Assembly: GCF_030815985.1 (NCBI RefSeq)
Contig: NZ_JAUSXM010000001.1
Coordinates: 4,898,001-4,962,000 of the forward strand
DNA from: Paenibacillus sp. W2I17
Lineage (GTDB): Bacteria; Bacillota; Bacilli; Paenibacillales; Paenibacillaceae
Length of the DNA: 64,000 bases
Direction: 5' to 3'
Of the stretch, positions 1 through 8,840 are shown piece after piece. The first letter of the stretch is position 1. Every line of letters starts with the position of its first letter. The notes below the pieces were generated by a model. That model made no database searches and had not been told where the DNA came from. It saw only the letters and a program-made list of their open reading frames with translations. A program made the position numbers and the translations under genes.

Positions 1-1
1 C

Positions 2-910
2 CGAGTGAATGCTGATCTGAATATATATAAGCTGACCCCGGATTTCCTGGGTGTGGAATCCCTAGTCACAACGCTGTGGCCCGGACAATATCGTGAAGCG
101 CCTGCCCTATTCAAAAAAGACGGCGTCTACTTCCTGATTACTTCGGGTGCGACCGGCTGGAATCCAAATCAAGCCAAATATGCGACAGCCTCCAGCATTA
201 CAGGCACATGGAGCGGCCTAAGCAATTTTGGAGACAGCACAACGTATGGTTCCCAATCTACCTATGTTGTTCCTGTAGAAGGTTCACAGATCACATCCTA
301 TCTCTACATGGGTGACCGCTGGGCTGGTGCATGGAGCGGACCTGTACAGGATTCCAAGTATGTCTGGCTGCCACTTTCATTCCCAAGTGCAACCAGTCTG
401 GCGATGAACTGGGCCAGCAGTATTACGATTGATACAGCAACAGGGACCGTGACCGGAGTGAGTACATCGGATGTATGGGACCCGAATGCTTCATATCAGC
501 TGATTAGCCGTAAGAGTAACAAATTGCTGAATGTCATTGGGGGTTCTTCCGCCAACGGTGCGGATCTGGAGCAGCGAGCAGATGGGGGGATGACAAGTCA
601 ACAGTGGCAGATTACCGATGCGGGTGGCGGTTATGTCAAAATCATCAACCGTTCCAGTGGCAAGCTAATCGGTGTGGAAAATGGTTCCACAAACGACGGG
701 GCTGTCATTGAACAGTGGAATGATGGTGGCTGGGCCAGCCAGCAATGGCAGCTCGTCCATGTAGGTGGGGGTTATTATAAACTGAAGAACCGTAGTACAG
801 GCAAAGTATTGGATATCTCCAGTCAATCCCTGGCAGATGGGGCTGCGGCCATCCAGTGGATGGATAATGGCGGCACGAATCAGCATTTTCAGATTGTTAA
901 GGTGCAATAA
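2..910 (+). CDS. Secreted GH43 galactanase-like enzyme with C-terminal ricin-B lectin domain (5' end missing)
   Basis: The reading frame is open at the left edge, so only the C-terminal part is seen. The first ~160 residues look like the end of a GH43 five-bladed propeller of the exo-beta-1,3-galactanase type (EAPALFKKDGVYFLITSG, then a GDRWAGAW block). The last ~130 residues are a ricin-type beta-trefoil lectin with repeated QQWQ and QHFQI units. The family cleaves galactan side chains of plant arabinogalactan, and the lectin domain would tether it to polysaccharide. The protein is presumably secreted, but the signal peptide would lie outside the window. The subfamily call is from memory of the motifs. 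The GH43 plus ricin-B architecture is the firmer part. Confidence 0.8.
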   Translation, partial: RVNADLNIYKLTPDFLGVESLVTTLWPGQYREAPALFKKDGVYFLITSGATGWNPNQAKYATASSITGTWSGLSNFGDSTTYGSQSTYVVPVEGSQITSYLYMGDRWAGAWSGPVQDSKYVWLPLSFPSATSLAMNWASSITIDTATGTVTGVSTSDVWDPNASYQLISRKSNKLLNVIGGSSANGADLEQRADGGMTSQQWQITDAGGGYVKIINRSSGKLIGVENGSTNDGAVIEQWNDGGWASQQWQLVHVGGGYYKLKNRSTGKVLDISSQSLADGAAAIQWMDNGGTNQHFQIVKVQ

Positions 911-951
911 GACGTTTTAGATATTATAAAATAAGGTTCAACATAAAGTGG

Positions 952-989
952 AAGCCCTTGTCTCTTACCATAAGGTGGGACAGGGGCTT
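952..989 (+). terminator. Hairpin after the GH43 gene
   Basis: Arms 952-964 and 977-989 pair over 13 positions with two G-U pairs. The T-run is weak, so it may act as a terminator or only stabilise the mRNA end. Confidence 0.55.
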
Positions 990-1144
990 TGTGATGTATT
1001 TACGCATGTTACGTGATGCTTTTACTCGAAGGGGATATCCTGTTGATGGCTCATATCGTGACCTATTTCCGATCATTACCATCCCAATCTGTGGTAAACT
1101 AGTAGAATTGTAGAAAAAGATAGAGACAGGAGCTGGATAACGAA

Positions 1145-1930
1145 GTGAGTGAACAACAAGTGCTATCAATTGAAAGCTTGCGTATGAGATACAACGGACG
1201 TTATGTGCTGAACGGCATCGATCTGGAAGTAAATCGCGGTGAGATGATTGGATATATTGGTCCAAACGGGGCTGGCAAAAGTACAACGGTTAAGATTTTA
1301 CTCGGGCTGGTTGAAGGATATGTAGGTACGGTGCGAATCTTTGGTAAAGATATTGCGGATGGGGATGTGGAGTATAAACGCAGAATCGGCTATGTCCCGG
1401 AGGTCGCGGAATTGTACGAACAATTAACGCCCGCGGAGTATCTGACTTTTACGGGAGAGTTATACGGTATGTCCTATGAAGATGCGGATTACAAAGCCAA
1501 GCTATTAATGGATTGTTTTGGACTGGAAAAATCATATCATTCCCGCATTGCCTCATTTTCCAAAGGTATGCGTCAGAAAGTGCTGTTGATCTCTGCGCTG
1601 CTGCATGACCCGGATCTGTTGTTCCTGGATGAACCACTCAGCGGATTGGATGCCAATAGTGTGATGGTGGTCAAAGAGATTTTGTCACAATTGTCAGCCA
1701 AAGGCACAACGATCTTCTATTCGTCACACATCATGGATGTGGTGGAGAAGATCAGCAGTCGAATTGTACTGATCGCTGAAGGACGCGTAGTGGCAGACGG
1801 TACGTTCAAGCAGCTCCAACAGCAATCCATGGAAGGTACGCTGGAGGAAGTATTCAATCAATTGACAGGCTTCAATGAACATAAAGCCATTGCTGAGCGT
1901 TTTGTATCCATTGTGCAGGAGGTGTACTGA
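1145..1930 (+). CDS. ABC transporter ATP-binding protein (ABC-2 exporter type)
   Basis: A 261-residue cytoplasmic ATPase. It has Walker A GPNGAGKST (about residue 39), a signature-like SFSKGMRQKV, Walker B LLFLDEPLSGLD and the switch His in YSSHIMD. The signature is SKGMRQ rather than LSGGQ, which is normal for ABC-2 exporter ATPases. The start is GTG with an AGGAG about 12 nt upstream. The next gene begins one base after its stop, so the two are cotranscribed and likely form one exporter. The substrate cannot be told; family members move drugs, lipids or peptides. Confidence 0.9.
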   Translation: MSEQQVLSIESLRMRYNGRYVLNGIDLEVNRGEMIGYIGPNGAGKSTTVKILLGLVEGYVGTVRIFGKDIADGDVEYKRRIGYVPEVAELYEQLTPAEYLTFTGELYGMSYEDADYKAKLLMDCFGLEKSYHSRIASFSKGMRQKVLLISALLHDPDLLFLDEPLSGLDANSVMVVKEILSQLSAKGTTIFYSSHIMDVVEKISSRIVLIAEGRVVADGTFKQLQQQSMEGTLEEVFNQLTGFNEHKAIAERFVSIVQEVY

Positions 1931-1931
1931 T

Positions 1932-3599
1932 ATGGAGGAGTCCTCCGACTTCCGCACGCTCAAGATTCTGGATCGCTTTCGGCCAATCATCGCCAGAACA
2001 GGGGCTGATTATGATGTGCTGCGTCTGATCTTGCGAGTGAAGTTCCAGATGGATCAACGCAGAGTACCTACCATTTTATCCAACAATTCAGGGAAAAAGG
2101 AGCGCAAGGAAGGTAATCAGTTTCTTCGATCCTTATGGTTGTATGGATTAATGGGACTGATGATGGTTCCCTTCATCGTCTGGGATACGGGGCATTTCAT
2201 GCTTCAGATGGGACTTGTGTTTGGCATCTTAATGTTTATGATCATGACGTCCATGATCTCAGATTTTTCCTCCGTGCTGCTGGACATTCGGGATCGTAAT
2301 ATCATTATGACGAAGCCCGTTAATGGGCGAACGGTGGGGATGGCCCGAGCCATCCATGCAGGCGTTTATCTGCTATTGCTGACGGGTTCATTAACCGGTA
2401 TACCGCTAATTGCCGCGTTGGTGACGCATGGAATCGGATTCTTTCTGATCTTCCTTGTGGAACTGATTCTGATCAATATGCTGATTCTGGTGACAACGTC
2501 TCTGATCTATCTGTTCATGATGAAGTTTCTGGATGGTGAGAAGCTGAAGGATATGATCAACATGGTACAGATTCTGCTTTCGGTAGGCATTGCGATCGGT
2601 TATCAGCTGGTCATCCGTTCGTTCAGTATTATTGACTTTGGTATGGTATTTACCCCGGCATGGTGGCAGTTGCTGTTACCTCCGTTATGGTATGCGGCCG
2701 CATATGAATGGTTGTTTGCAGGGGGTGGGAATGTGTGGATCTATACGTTCACAGCACTTGCAGTCTTGGTTCCTGTGGTGAGTATGATCGTATATGTGAA
2801 GCTTATGCCTTCCTTTGAATTGTATTTGGAAAAAATGGCACATTCGGGTCAGTCCTCCGGACGCAGGCGCGGAAGATGGGATCGGTTGATCTCCAAGGTG
2901 GTCAGTCGTTCCAGAGAGGAACAGGCTTGCTTCCGTCTGTCAGCCAGCATGATGCGTAATGAACGGGAATTCAAGCTGAAGGTGTATCCATCGCTTGGTT
3001 TATCATTTGTTTTACCTTATGTATTTTGGTTTACTGAATTGCAATCTTCTAGTTGGGCGGAGTTTAGACAAAGTTCGTTTGTATACACCTTTTACATCGT
3101 ACTGATGCTGGTTGTAACGGTTGTAGTCATGCTGAAATTTTCAGGACAATATAAGGCATTCTGGACTTTTCGCGCTGCACCGATGGCGAATGATAGCGCG
3201 TTATATAAAGGCGCTCTTAAGGCATTCTTATGCAACATGTTCCTGCCTATATTTCTGGCAAATGCCATTTTGTTCACCTGGACATTTGGATTACGGATAC
3301 TGCCGGATATTGCAATTATTATGCTGACAGCTACGGCGTTTGTGCCACTGGCAGGCAAGTTGTTGCTGCGTAAGCCGCCGTTCTCCCAATCCTTCAGTAT
3401 GGCGCAGCAAAGTGATGGCTGGTATGTATTCGCCGCCCTCCCTGTGCTTGCCATGTTATGGGGAGTCCATGTCTTTTTCCGATCAGTGTCAGGGGGCGTA
3501 TGGATCTATGGTGCGTTACTGATCGTGGCGAATGTGTTGCTGTGGACGCTGCTGTTTCGGGAGAAGAAGACAGCGGCTAAGAGGCCGGTTGCAGTTTGA
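1932..3599 (+). CDS. ABC-2 type transporter permease
   Basis: A 555-residue polytopic membrane protein, partner of the ATPase just upstream. I chose the ATG at 1932, one base after the ATPase stop and preceded by its GGAGG, rather than an upstream in-frame ATG at 1875 that lies inside the ATPase gene. A charged cytoplasmic N-terminus of about 70 residues is followed by several hydrophobic helices (near 80-125, 150-200, 205-260), a cytoplasmic loop rich in Arg/Ser (about 300-345) and a second membrane block to the C-terminus. It resembles the long ABC-2 permeases of Bacillales with two membrane halves. Substrate unknown. Confidence 0.85.
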   Translation: MEESSDFRTLKILDRFRPIIARTGADYDVLRLILRVKFQMDQRRVPTILSNNSGKKERKEGNQFLRSLWLYGLMGLMMVPFIVWDTGHFMLQMGLVFGILMFMIMTSMISDFSSVLLDIRDRNIIMTKPVNGRTVGMARAIHAGVYLLLLTGSLTGIPLIAALVTHGIGFFLIFLVELILINMLILVTTSLIYLFMMKFLDGEKLKDMINMVQILLSVGIAIGYQLVIRSFSIIDFGMVFTPAWWQLLLPPLWYAAAYEWLFAGGGNVWIYTFTALAVLVPVVSMIVYVKLMPSFELYLEKMAHSGQSSGRRRGRWDRLISKVVSRSREEQACFRLSASMMRNEREFKLKVYPSLGLSFVLPYVFWFTELQSSSWAEFRQSSFVYTFYIVLMLVVTVVVMLKFSGQYKAFWTFRAAPMANDSALYKGALKAFLCNMFLPIFLANAILFTWTFGLRILPDIAIIMLTATAFVPLAGKLLLRKPPFSQSFSMAQQSDGWYVFAALPVLAMLWGVHVFFRSVSGGVWIYGALLIVANVLLWTLLFREKKTAAKRPVAV

Positions 3600-3653
3600 G
3601 AATAGAGTAGTAGAGAAAGAGAGTAAGAGCGCTAAGAGATAAGAGAGGGTAAA

Positions 3654-3692
3654 AGAGCTAACCTAGACGCTGATGTCGAGGTTAGCTCTTTT
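3654..3692 (+). terminator. Rho-independent terminator of the ABC-2 operon
   Basis: Perfect 11-bp arms AGAGCTAACCT (3654-3664) and AGGTTAGCTCT (3679-3689) with a short T-run. Confidence 0.85.
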
Positions 3693-3730
3693 GATAAGTG
3701 ATACTACCCCATAGAAACCTCGTCCGCAGC

Positions 3731-3927
3731 GCTAACGAACCAGAGACAACCTATTGGTGGGAATAATCAGAAAAATAAATTCTAACGAACCTCAGGAACG
3801 CTATCATTCGGAAAAGTAGCTATTTAGCTTGAAAAAGAACCTATCCAGGCACAATAACGTGTCTGAGATTCGTTAGATTTAAGATCCATGCTAAAAGGGG
3901 CTAATAACGTGTATCAGGTTCGTTAGA
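3731..3927 (+). repeat. Four copies of a ~25-bp repeat, two direct and two inverted
   Basis: The core is close to TCTAACGAACCTCAGACACG followed by TTATT. Copies lie at 3731-3756 and 3781-3805 (forward) and 3853-3877 and 3903-3927 (reverse complement). Forward and reverse copies could fold into long hairpins. The rest of the interval from 3600 to 3967 holds only the terminator above. It has the look of a dispersed palindromic repeat family in the intergenic space between two convergent genes. Confidence 0.7.
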
Positions 3928-3967
3928 ATGGAGTGAAGCAGTGGAGGTTCCCCGGGAAGGGGGCGCC

Positions 3968-5182
3968 CTATCTTTTATGGCCTGATCGGAGGATGGATTC
4001 CGCTAGCCGATCGGCTGCATCCGCTGTGGAGATCGCAGATTGCGTAGCCTCTGCGTATACCTTGCTTAGCGTGCCTGCAATCCCCGCCACTTTTTGGCGG
4101 ATCAGGTCAGGCCCGGCGCCTTCCAGCTCGTAGGCGGTGGAGATGATTCCGCCTGCGTTGAGCACATAATCAGGCGCGTACAGGATGCCGCGCGCCTGCA
4201 TGCGGCCTGCAACCAGCTGTCGTTCACTCAGCTGGTTGTTGGCCGCCCCGGCAACGATGGAGCAGCGCAGCTCCTCCACCGTTGCCGGGGTCAGTACGCC
4301 CCCTAGGGCACAGGGGGCGAAGACCTTGCAGTCAGCGGCGTGGATATGGGCCGGATCGGCCGAGATGGCGCCGCTGAACTGCACAAGGGCACGTTGTACA
4401 CGCTCCGGTACAACGTCTGCCACAATGAGCCGTGCCCCGGCTGCATGCAGGTAACGGCACAGGGCATACCCGACCTTGCCCAGTCCCTGGACGGCAACGG
4501 GAATGCCCTGCAAAGATGCAATGCCTTGCTGGCGCAGCGAGGTCACAATGCCGATGTGTACGCCGTAGGCGGTCATCTCGGCAGTGAAGTCATCCTGCGC
4601 CCCAAGCGAACCCGTGGTGTCCGTCACATGTGCGGTCTCAAGTCGGATCTGGTCCATGTCTGTCGCCGTGGTACCCAGATCAAGACCGGTCACGTATCGT
4701 CCGTTCAGCCGCTCCAGACAACGACCCAGTGCGCGAAAGCGCTGCGCCCGCTTGGATACGTCCGTATCCAGGCTCTTATCTATACGATCAGCAACCTGAT
4801 TGGCGACGACTTCCCGTTCAGCGGCAACGCCCTTTTGCTGCTCTACCCCTAGATCTCCAGCGACCTGCTCAACACTAAGAGATCCGCAACCATCCTCATC
4901 CGGTTTTGTATTCTTCACAAAAGGTACATCCCATATGACCACTTTCCCGCCACCATACGGCAATCCGGAGATTGCATTTTTGTACGTCATGCCTTTGGCA
5001 AGTTTCACAGCATCCCGAACAGCTTCTTCCTCGGACGCATACGTCCAGTAGCGGCATCCACCGAGCGCAGGTCCAAGGACCGTGTTATGAATGGCAATGA
5101 CCGCCCTCAATCCACTATCTGCATCATGGCAAAAAATGAGTTCCTCCATGCCTTCCCGCTCCATCTCCTGCCATAGCTGCAT
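3968..5182 (-). CDS. Leucine (branched-chain amino acid) dehydrogenase with an internal insertion
   Basis: A 404-residue Glu/Leu/Phe/Val dehydrogenase, which oxidatively deaminates branched-chain amino acids with NAD+. The substrate-binding Lys (MTYK, residue 68) and catalytic Lys (GGGK, residue 80) fall at the numbers known from Bacillus leucine dehydrogenase. A LDLGTT block carries the conserved Asp, GLGKVG is the Rossmann loop, and the C-terminal APCALGG, GAANNQL and PDYVLNAGG motifs are present. Between GGGKVVI and LNGRYVTG it carries about 50 residues more than the ~365-residue family. The start has a strong AAGGGGG site. The gene is visibly richer in GC than its neighbours. Confidence 0.9.
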   Translation of the reverse strand: MQLWQEMEREGMEELIFCHDADSGLRAVIAIHNTVLGPALGGCRYWTYASEEEAVRDAVKLAKGMTYKNAISGLPYGGGKVVIWDVPFVKNTKPDEDGCGSLSVEQVAGDLGVEQQKGVAAEREVVANQVADRIDKSLDTDVSKRAQRFRALGRCLERLNGRYVTGLDLGTTATDMDQIRLETAHVTDTTGSLGAQDDFTAEMTAYGVHIGIVTSLRQQGIASLQGIPVAVQGLGKVGYALCRYLHAAGARLIVADVVPERVQRALVQFSGAISADPAHIHAADCKVFAPCALGGVLTPATVEELRCSIVAGAANNQLSERQLVAGRMQARGILYAPDYVLNAGGIISTAYELEGAGPDLIRQKVAGIAGTLSKVYAEATQSAISTADAADRLAESILRSGHKR

Positions 5183-5527
5183 GACGGCACCCCCTTTTGT
5201 TTTGACCCATCCATCCTGGTTTTGACCTGATATCCTGTGCCAGCGTGCTTGGCTTTATGATGATACAGCATATTCAAAGACCCCCGTTTTCGACCCTGGG
5301 ACCTCCGCCGGGTTGATAATCGGTACAAACGGTTCTATAATTGCAGTTCCGGCATGCCAGAGAGCAGAAAATGCCTACGGATTTACATTCAACCGTTTAG
5401 AATGAGGGCATAACGTCCAATGATGGAGATAGAGCGAACATATCGGAAGCATAGATGAAACGAAATCGTCGAGGATATGCAGCAAAGGGCCAATTCCGTT
5501 GTGAAGGCCAGGAAAGAGGGATTGTGA
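5183..5527. other. Divergent intergenic region without an identified gene
   Basis: It separates the leucine dehydrogenase (leftward) from the UPF0316 gene (rightward), so both promoters should lie here. I could not settle on a convincing -35/-10 pair on either strand and see no coding sequence. Confidence 0.5.
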
Positions 5528-6043
5528 TTGTTTAAAATATTGGTATTTATCTTTTTGATCCAGATTGTATATGTATCGGCTTATACATTACGGATGATTC
5601 TGACACTCAAAGGACAGAAATATATCGCCGCACTGATCAGCATGGGTGAGATTGTGATCTATGTGCTCGGTCTGAATCTGGTGCTAAACTATCTGAAACA
5701 ACCGGAGGCCCTGATTGTATATGCGGTAGGTTACGGGTTGGGTGTGCTGCTCGGAGCGTGGATTGAAGAAAAGATTGCGCTCGGTTATATCACCGTTAAA
5801 GTAATCTGTAATCAGCTGGATGGAAGCGTCGCGAATGCCCTGCGGGATAAAGGGTACGGTGTTACTGCGTGGGTGGGTAGTGGACGTGACGGGGATCGGC
5901 TTGTGATGGAGATTCTGGCGAAACGAAAAAACCAGAAACTGCTCTATCAGACGATTCTCAGCTTGGACCCCAAAGCATTTGTCATTACTGTGGAGCCCAA
6001 ACAGTTCCATGGCGGCTTCTGGACACGTTCCATCAAAAAGTAA
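5528..6043 (+). CDS. UPF0316 / DUF2179 membrane protein (YebE-like)
   Basis: A 171-residue protein with three hydrophobic helices in the first ~80 residues, then a soluble DUF2179-like domain (YITVKVIC, then GYGVTAWVGSGRDGDR). The layout matches the UPF0316 family of Bacillota, whose function is not established. The start is a TTG: GAAAGAGGG sits 8 nt upstream and the preceding in-frame codon is a stop. It is a single gene with its own terminator. Confidence 0.85.
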   Translation: MFKILVFIFLIQIVYVSAYTLRMILTLKGQKYIAALISMGEIVIYVLGLNLVLNYLKQPEALIVYAVGYGLGVLLGAWIEEKIALGYITVKVICNQLDGSVANALRDKGYGVTAWVGSGRDGDRLVMEILAKRKNQKLLYQTILSLDPKAFVITVEPKQFHGGFWTRSIKK

Positions 6044-6048
6044 AATCG

Positions 6049-6082
6049 AGCAGGTCTGCGGCAGATGCAGTCCTGCTTTTTT
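6049..6082 (+). terminator. Terminator of the UPF0316 gene
   Basis: AGCAGGTCTGC (6049-6059) pairs with GCAGTCCTGCT (6067-6077), followed by a T-run. Confidence 0.9.
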
Positions 6083-6231
6083 AATTTCATCCCATCTGGA
6101 ATGTTTTTGTTGCCACGATATATCCCTGAAACCTTACTCCCCAAGTTAACTCTGTACGATTCAAGGTTGCTTACAGTACAAACCCTTACCATACCAGCCT
6201 TTCCTAACCACATGTGAGATAGGGATTATTG

Positions 6232-6246
6232 TTGTAATCGCTTTCA
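6232..6246 (+). promoter_or_regulatory. cre site (CcpA operator) of the pectate lyase gene
   Basis: TTGTAATCGCTTTCA fits the Bacillus cre consensus WTGNAANCGNWNNCW at every position. It lies about 90 bp upstream of the pectate lyase start, so carbon catabolite control is expected. Confidence 0.8.
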
Positions 6247-6333
6247 ACACTTACATTGAGAACATGTCCTTCGTAACACGGCATGGCAGCGATGGGCGAA
6301 TGTAATCATCATATATTGGGAGGAATGGAATCG

Positions 6334-7761
6334 ATGAAAACTAAATTTCGAAGTTTATGCAGCACAGCCCTGGCTCTAACGTTAGGGTTAACTTTATTGT
6401 CCGGCCCGGCAAGTGTGCAGGCAGCGGGTAACGCAGACTACAATCTAACAGGCTTCTCCCAAGGGAATGCGGGCGGCGGCATCATTAGCGAATCAAACAC
6501 AGCCACGTATAAGAAAGTGTATAATGCGACCGATCTGGCATTGGCTCTGAAAAAGAACTCCGGTGTCAAAGTTGTTGAGATCATGAACGATCTGAATCTG
6601 GGATGGAATGAAATTCCGAGCGCAGCGCAGACTTCTCCTTTTGCCAAACATAATGATGCGTTGACGCATCCCGTATTAAAACAGACCGGTGTCAGCAAGC
6701 TCACGATTGACGGGTTCAATGGACTCACGATTTTCTCCGCTAACGGCTCCAAGATCAAACACGCTGCGATCAGCGTGAAACGAAGCTCAAATGTCATCAT
6801 CCGCAACCTGGAATTCGATGAGTTATGGGAATGGGATGAATCCACCAAAGGTGATTACGACAAGAACGATTGGGATTACATCACTCTGGAGGAGAACAGC
6901 AACGTATGGATTGATCACTGCACATTTAATAAAGCCTATGACGGACTCGTCGATTCGAAAAAAGGAACCAGCGGCGTGACCATCTCCTGGTCCCTCTTCA
7001 AAGGGGATGACGGCAGCTCAAACAGCTGGGTTACCCAGCAGATTAACGAATTGGAAGCAAACAAGGCTTCCTATCCCATGTATAACTACCTGCGCAGCAG
7101 TGCGGTAGGTCTCAGCAAAGCCGATATTATCGCCATATCGGGACCACAAAAGAAAGGACATCTGGTCGGTTCGACCAGCCTGGAATCAGCTAACGCCAAC
7201 CTGTCCATGACGCTTCACCATAATCTGTACAAAGATATTCAGGACCGGATGCCACGCCTGCGTGGAGGCAACGCACATGCATACAACATCGTGATGGATT
7301 CGACAGGGGCACGTGCCGCTAAAGCCAAAATTACAACGGCGATGGCAACAGCGATTGCGTCCAAAGGTTATAAGTTCGATATCATTGGCAATGGGGCAAT
7401 CTCCACAGAGAGCGGAGCCGTATTAGTTGAGAAATCAGTCATCAAGGACGTGCTGTATCCTGTGCGCAACAATCAGACCGATCCGGCAGATCCAACCTAT
7501 ACCGGCAAAATCAGAGTGACCGATACTATGTATTCTTTGGATGGAAGCTCATTCCGTGGCAGCAGTGATACGTCTGGCAGTCCACTGGCGCCAATCCCGG
7601 CCGTGGTGAAATCGTTCTCTTGGAACGGCTTCTCGACACTTCCTTACAGCTATACCACGGATGATCCATCTACGTTGAATGCACGCCTCACGGCTTCCAA
7701 TGGCGCGGGTTCGGGTAAATTGACCTGGTCCAAGGACAATTGGTTGAAGACAAGTTATTGA
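6334..7761 (+). CDS. Secreted pectate lyase, polysaccharide lyase family 1
   Basis: A 475-residue extracellular enzyme that cleaves polygalacturonan by beta-elimination, with Ca2+. I chose the ATG at 6334, which has GGGAGGA about 9 nt upstream; the two in-frame ATGs before it have worse spacing. Residues 1 to ~30 form a Sec signal peptide ending in VQA. The PL1 parallel beta-helix is recognised by VWIDHCTF, the following Asp-rich Ca2+ site (YDGLVDSKKG) and RMPRLRGGNAHAYN, which carries the catalytic Arg. A cre site lies upstream and a terminator downstream. The gene is monocistronic. Confidence 0.93.
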   Translation: MKTKFRSLCSTALALTLGLTLLSGPASVQAAGNADYNLTGFSQGNAGGGIISESNTATYKKVYNATDLALALKKNSGVKVVEIMNDLNLGWNEIPSAAQTSPFAKHNDALTHPVLKQTGVSKLTIDGFNGLTIFSANGSKIKHAAISVKRSSNVIIRNLEFDELWEWDESTKGDYDKNDWDYITLEENSNVWIDHCTFNKAYDGLVDSKKGTSGVTISWSLFKGDDGSSNSWVTQQINELEANKASYPMYNYLRSSAVGLSKADIIAISGPQKKGHLVGSTSLESANANLSMTLHHNLYKDIQDRMPRLRGGNAHAYNIVMDSTGARAAKAKITTAMATAIASKGYKFDIIGNGAISTESGAVLVEKSVIKDVLYPVRNNQTDPADPTYTGKIRVTDTMYSLDGSSFRGSSDTSGSPLAPIPAVVKSFSWNGFSTLPYSYTTDDPSTLNARLTASNGAGSGKLTWSKDNWLKTSY

Positions 7762-7804
7762 TATCAGAGTAAACTGTTGCTTTTACGTTCTTCAAATAAG
7801 GAAA

Positions 7805-7845
7805 AGAGTGCTCCTGCAGCTACGATAGCCGGGGGTGCTCTTTTT
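7805..7845 (+). terminator. Terminator of the pectate lyase gene
   Basis: AGAGTGCTCC (7805-7814) pairs with GGGGTGCTCT (7832-7841) through some G-U pairs, followed by five T. From here to the promoter at 8024 I see nothing else. Confidence 0.8.
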
Positions 7846-8023
7846 ATATAATTTAGCTCCATATACAGTTTGGCGGGCCGCTTGAAAAGTGACTCCTTGT
7901 TAGGGTGGATCATCTCCAGCTACAGCATGTGTTGGTCTCCCCGGTGATCGTTGTAAATCTTTATTTATCTTCATTACCTTTGTGAGTAATTTATGACAAA
8001 TTAACCATTTATGCAAGTACGCC

Positions 8024-8052
8024 TTGTAATTTTACTTACCGGTAAATATAAT
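8024..8052 (+). promoter_or_regulatory. Sigma-A promoter with a palindrome in the spacer
   Basis: TTGTAA, 17 bp, TATAAT. The spacer contains the 10-bp palindrome TTACCGGTAA, which could be an operator. It drives the membrane protein gene starting at 8088. Confidence 0.7.
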
Positions 8053-8087
8053 TTATTAGAATTGACCAATAAGGATGGTGAAGCAGC

Positions 8088-8765
8088 TTGGATGTATGGA
8101 TATACTCCGCACTTACGCTTGTTTATTTGATACTTGTTGTTCGGATGGGCGTCGATTTAACCCAGAGGAAGCAATGGCTCGCGTATTCCAGTTTTCAGCT
8201 ATTTGTAGCGTTCAGCTTGGCATATGACAATGGAATTATTGCTGTAGGTAATTTGATAGGGGATGGGGAAGTGTTAATGGTCCTCAGTAGCCTTCGATTT
8301 TGGCTACATGCCTTTGCTACCCCTACCCTTATTCTTGTTGGCTACCATATCTTGCGCAGCTCAGGTGCCAAGTTTGCCAATAGAAGTATAACGAGTGTGG
8401 TGGCATGGCTGATAACTTTAGGTTTGGTTATCTACCAGATTGTAGGTTTTACTTTATCCGAGGTTAAAAATCTCAAGGTTATAGAAGAGTATGGAGTACT
8501 GAGATATATGGCAGAAGGTCATGGAGGTCCGCCGATGATGGTGATCATCGTGGGGATTGTTCTGTTATTTGTTAGCCTGGTCGTTCTTTTCAAACATAAA
8601 TGGGTTTGGCTGTTTGTTGGAACTGCCTTGTTGTTTGTAGGGCAGTTAATCTCCCTGCCAGTGGAAACCGGTACTTTAACCAATGTGTATGAGTTGATCC
8701 TCATCCTCTCGATTTGGAGAACGACTACATTTATGAAGAATTCAACAGATCATCGCCGTCGTTAA
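8088..8765 (+). CDS. Seven-helix membrane protein of unknown function
   Basis: A 225-residue protein that I do not assign to a family. Seven hydrophobic stretches are visible (near residues 4-22, 31-52, 63-87, 100-121, 150-170, 172-190 and 196-212) with a short basic tail (STDHRRR). The start is TTG at 8088 with AAGGATGGTG just upstream. It has its own promoter and is not in an operon. The PTLILVGYHIL segment and the paired Pro-Pro at a helix entrance (GGPPMMV) suggest a membrane sensor or small transporter, but nothing seen decides this. Confidence 0.7.
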   Translation: MDVWIYSALTLVYLILVVRMGVDLTQRKQWLAYSSFQLFVAFSLAYDNGIIAVGNLIGDGEVLMVLSSLRFWLHAFATPTLILVGYHILRSSGAKFANRSITSVVAWLITLGLVIYQIVGFTLSEVKNLKVIEEYGVLRYMAEGHGGPPMMVIIVGIVLLFVSLVVLFKHKWVWLFVGTALLFVGQLISLPVETGTLTNVYELILILSIWRTTTFMKNSTDHRRR

Positions 8766-8784
8766 GCTCCGATGCATCAGAAAA

Positions 8785-8811
8785 GACTGGCCCGTAAGAT
8801 AAAGGCCAGTC
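8785..8811. terminator. Perfect 8-bp hairpin between convergent genes
   Basis: GACTGGCC (8785-8792) and GGCCAGTC (8804-8811). T-rich sequence follows on the + strand. It is plausibly a shared terminator for the converging genes. Confidence 0.5.
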
Positions 8812-8840
8812 ATCTGTGTTCGTTTATTTCATTTTTTAAT

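Noticed and set aside
4094..4878. Several overlapping + strand ORFs opposite the leucine dehydrogenase
   Set aside because: They arise from the high GC of the real gene on the minus strand; they have no ribosome sites and no recognisable domains.
5213..5260. Possible sigma-54 promoter upstream of leucine dehydrogenase, as in Bacillus bkd operons
   Set aside because: On the minus strand a TGGCAC box is present, but the TTGC box at the right distance is absent (ATCA instead).
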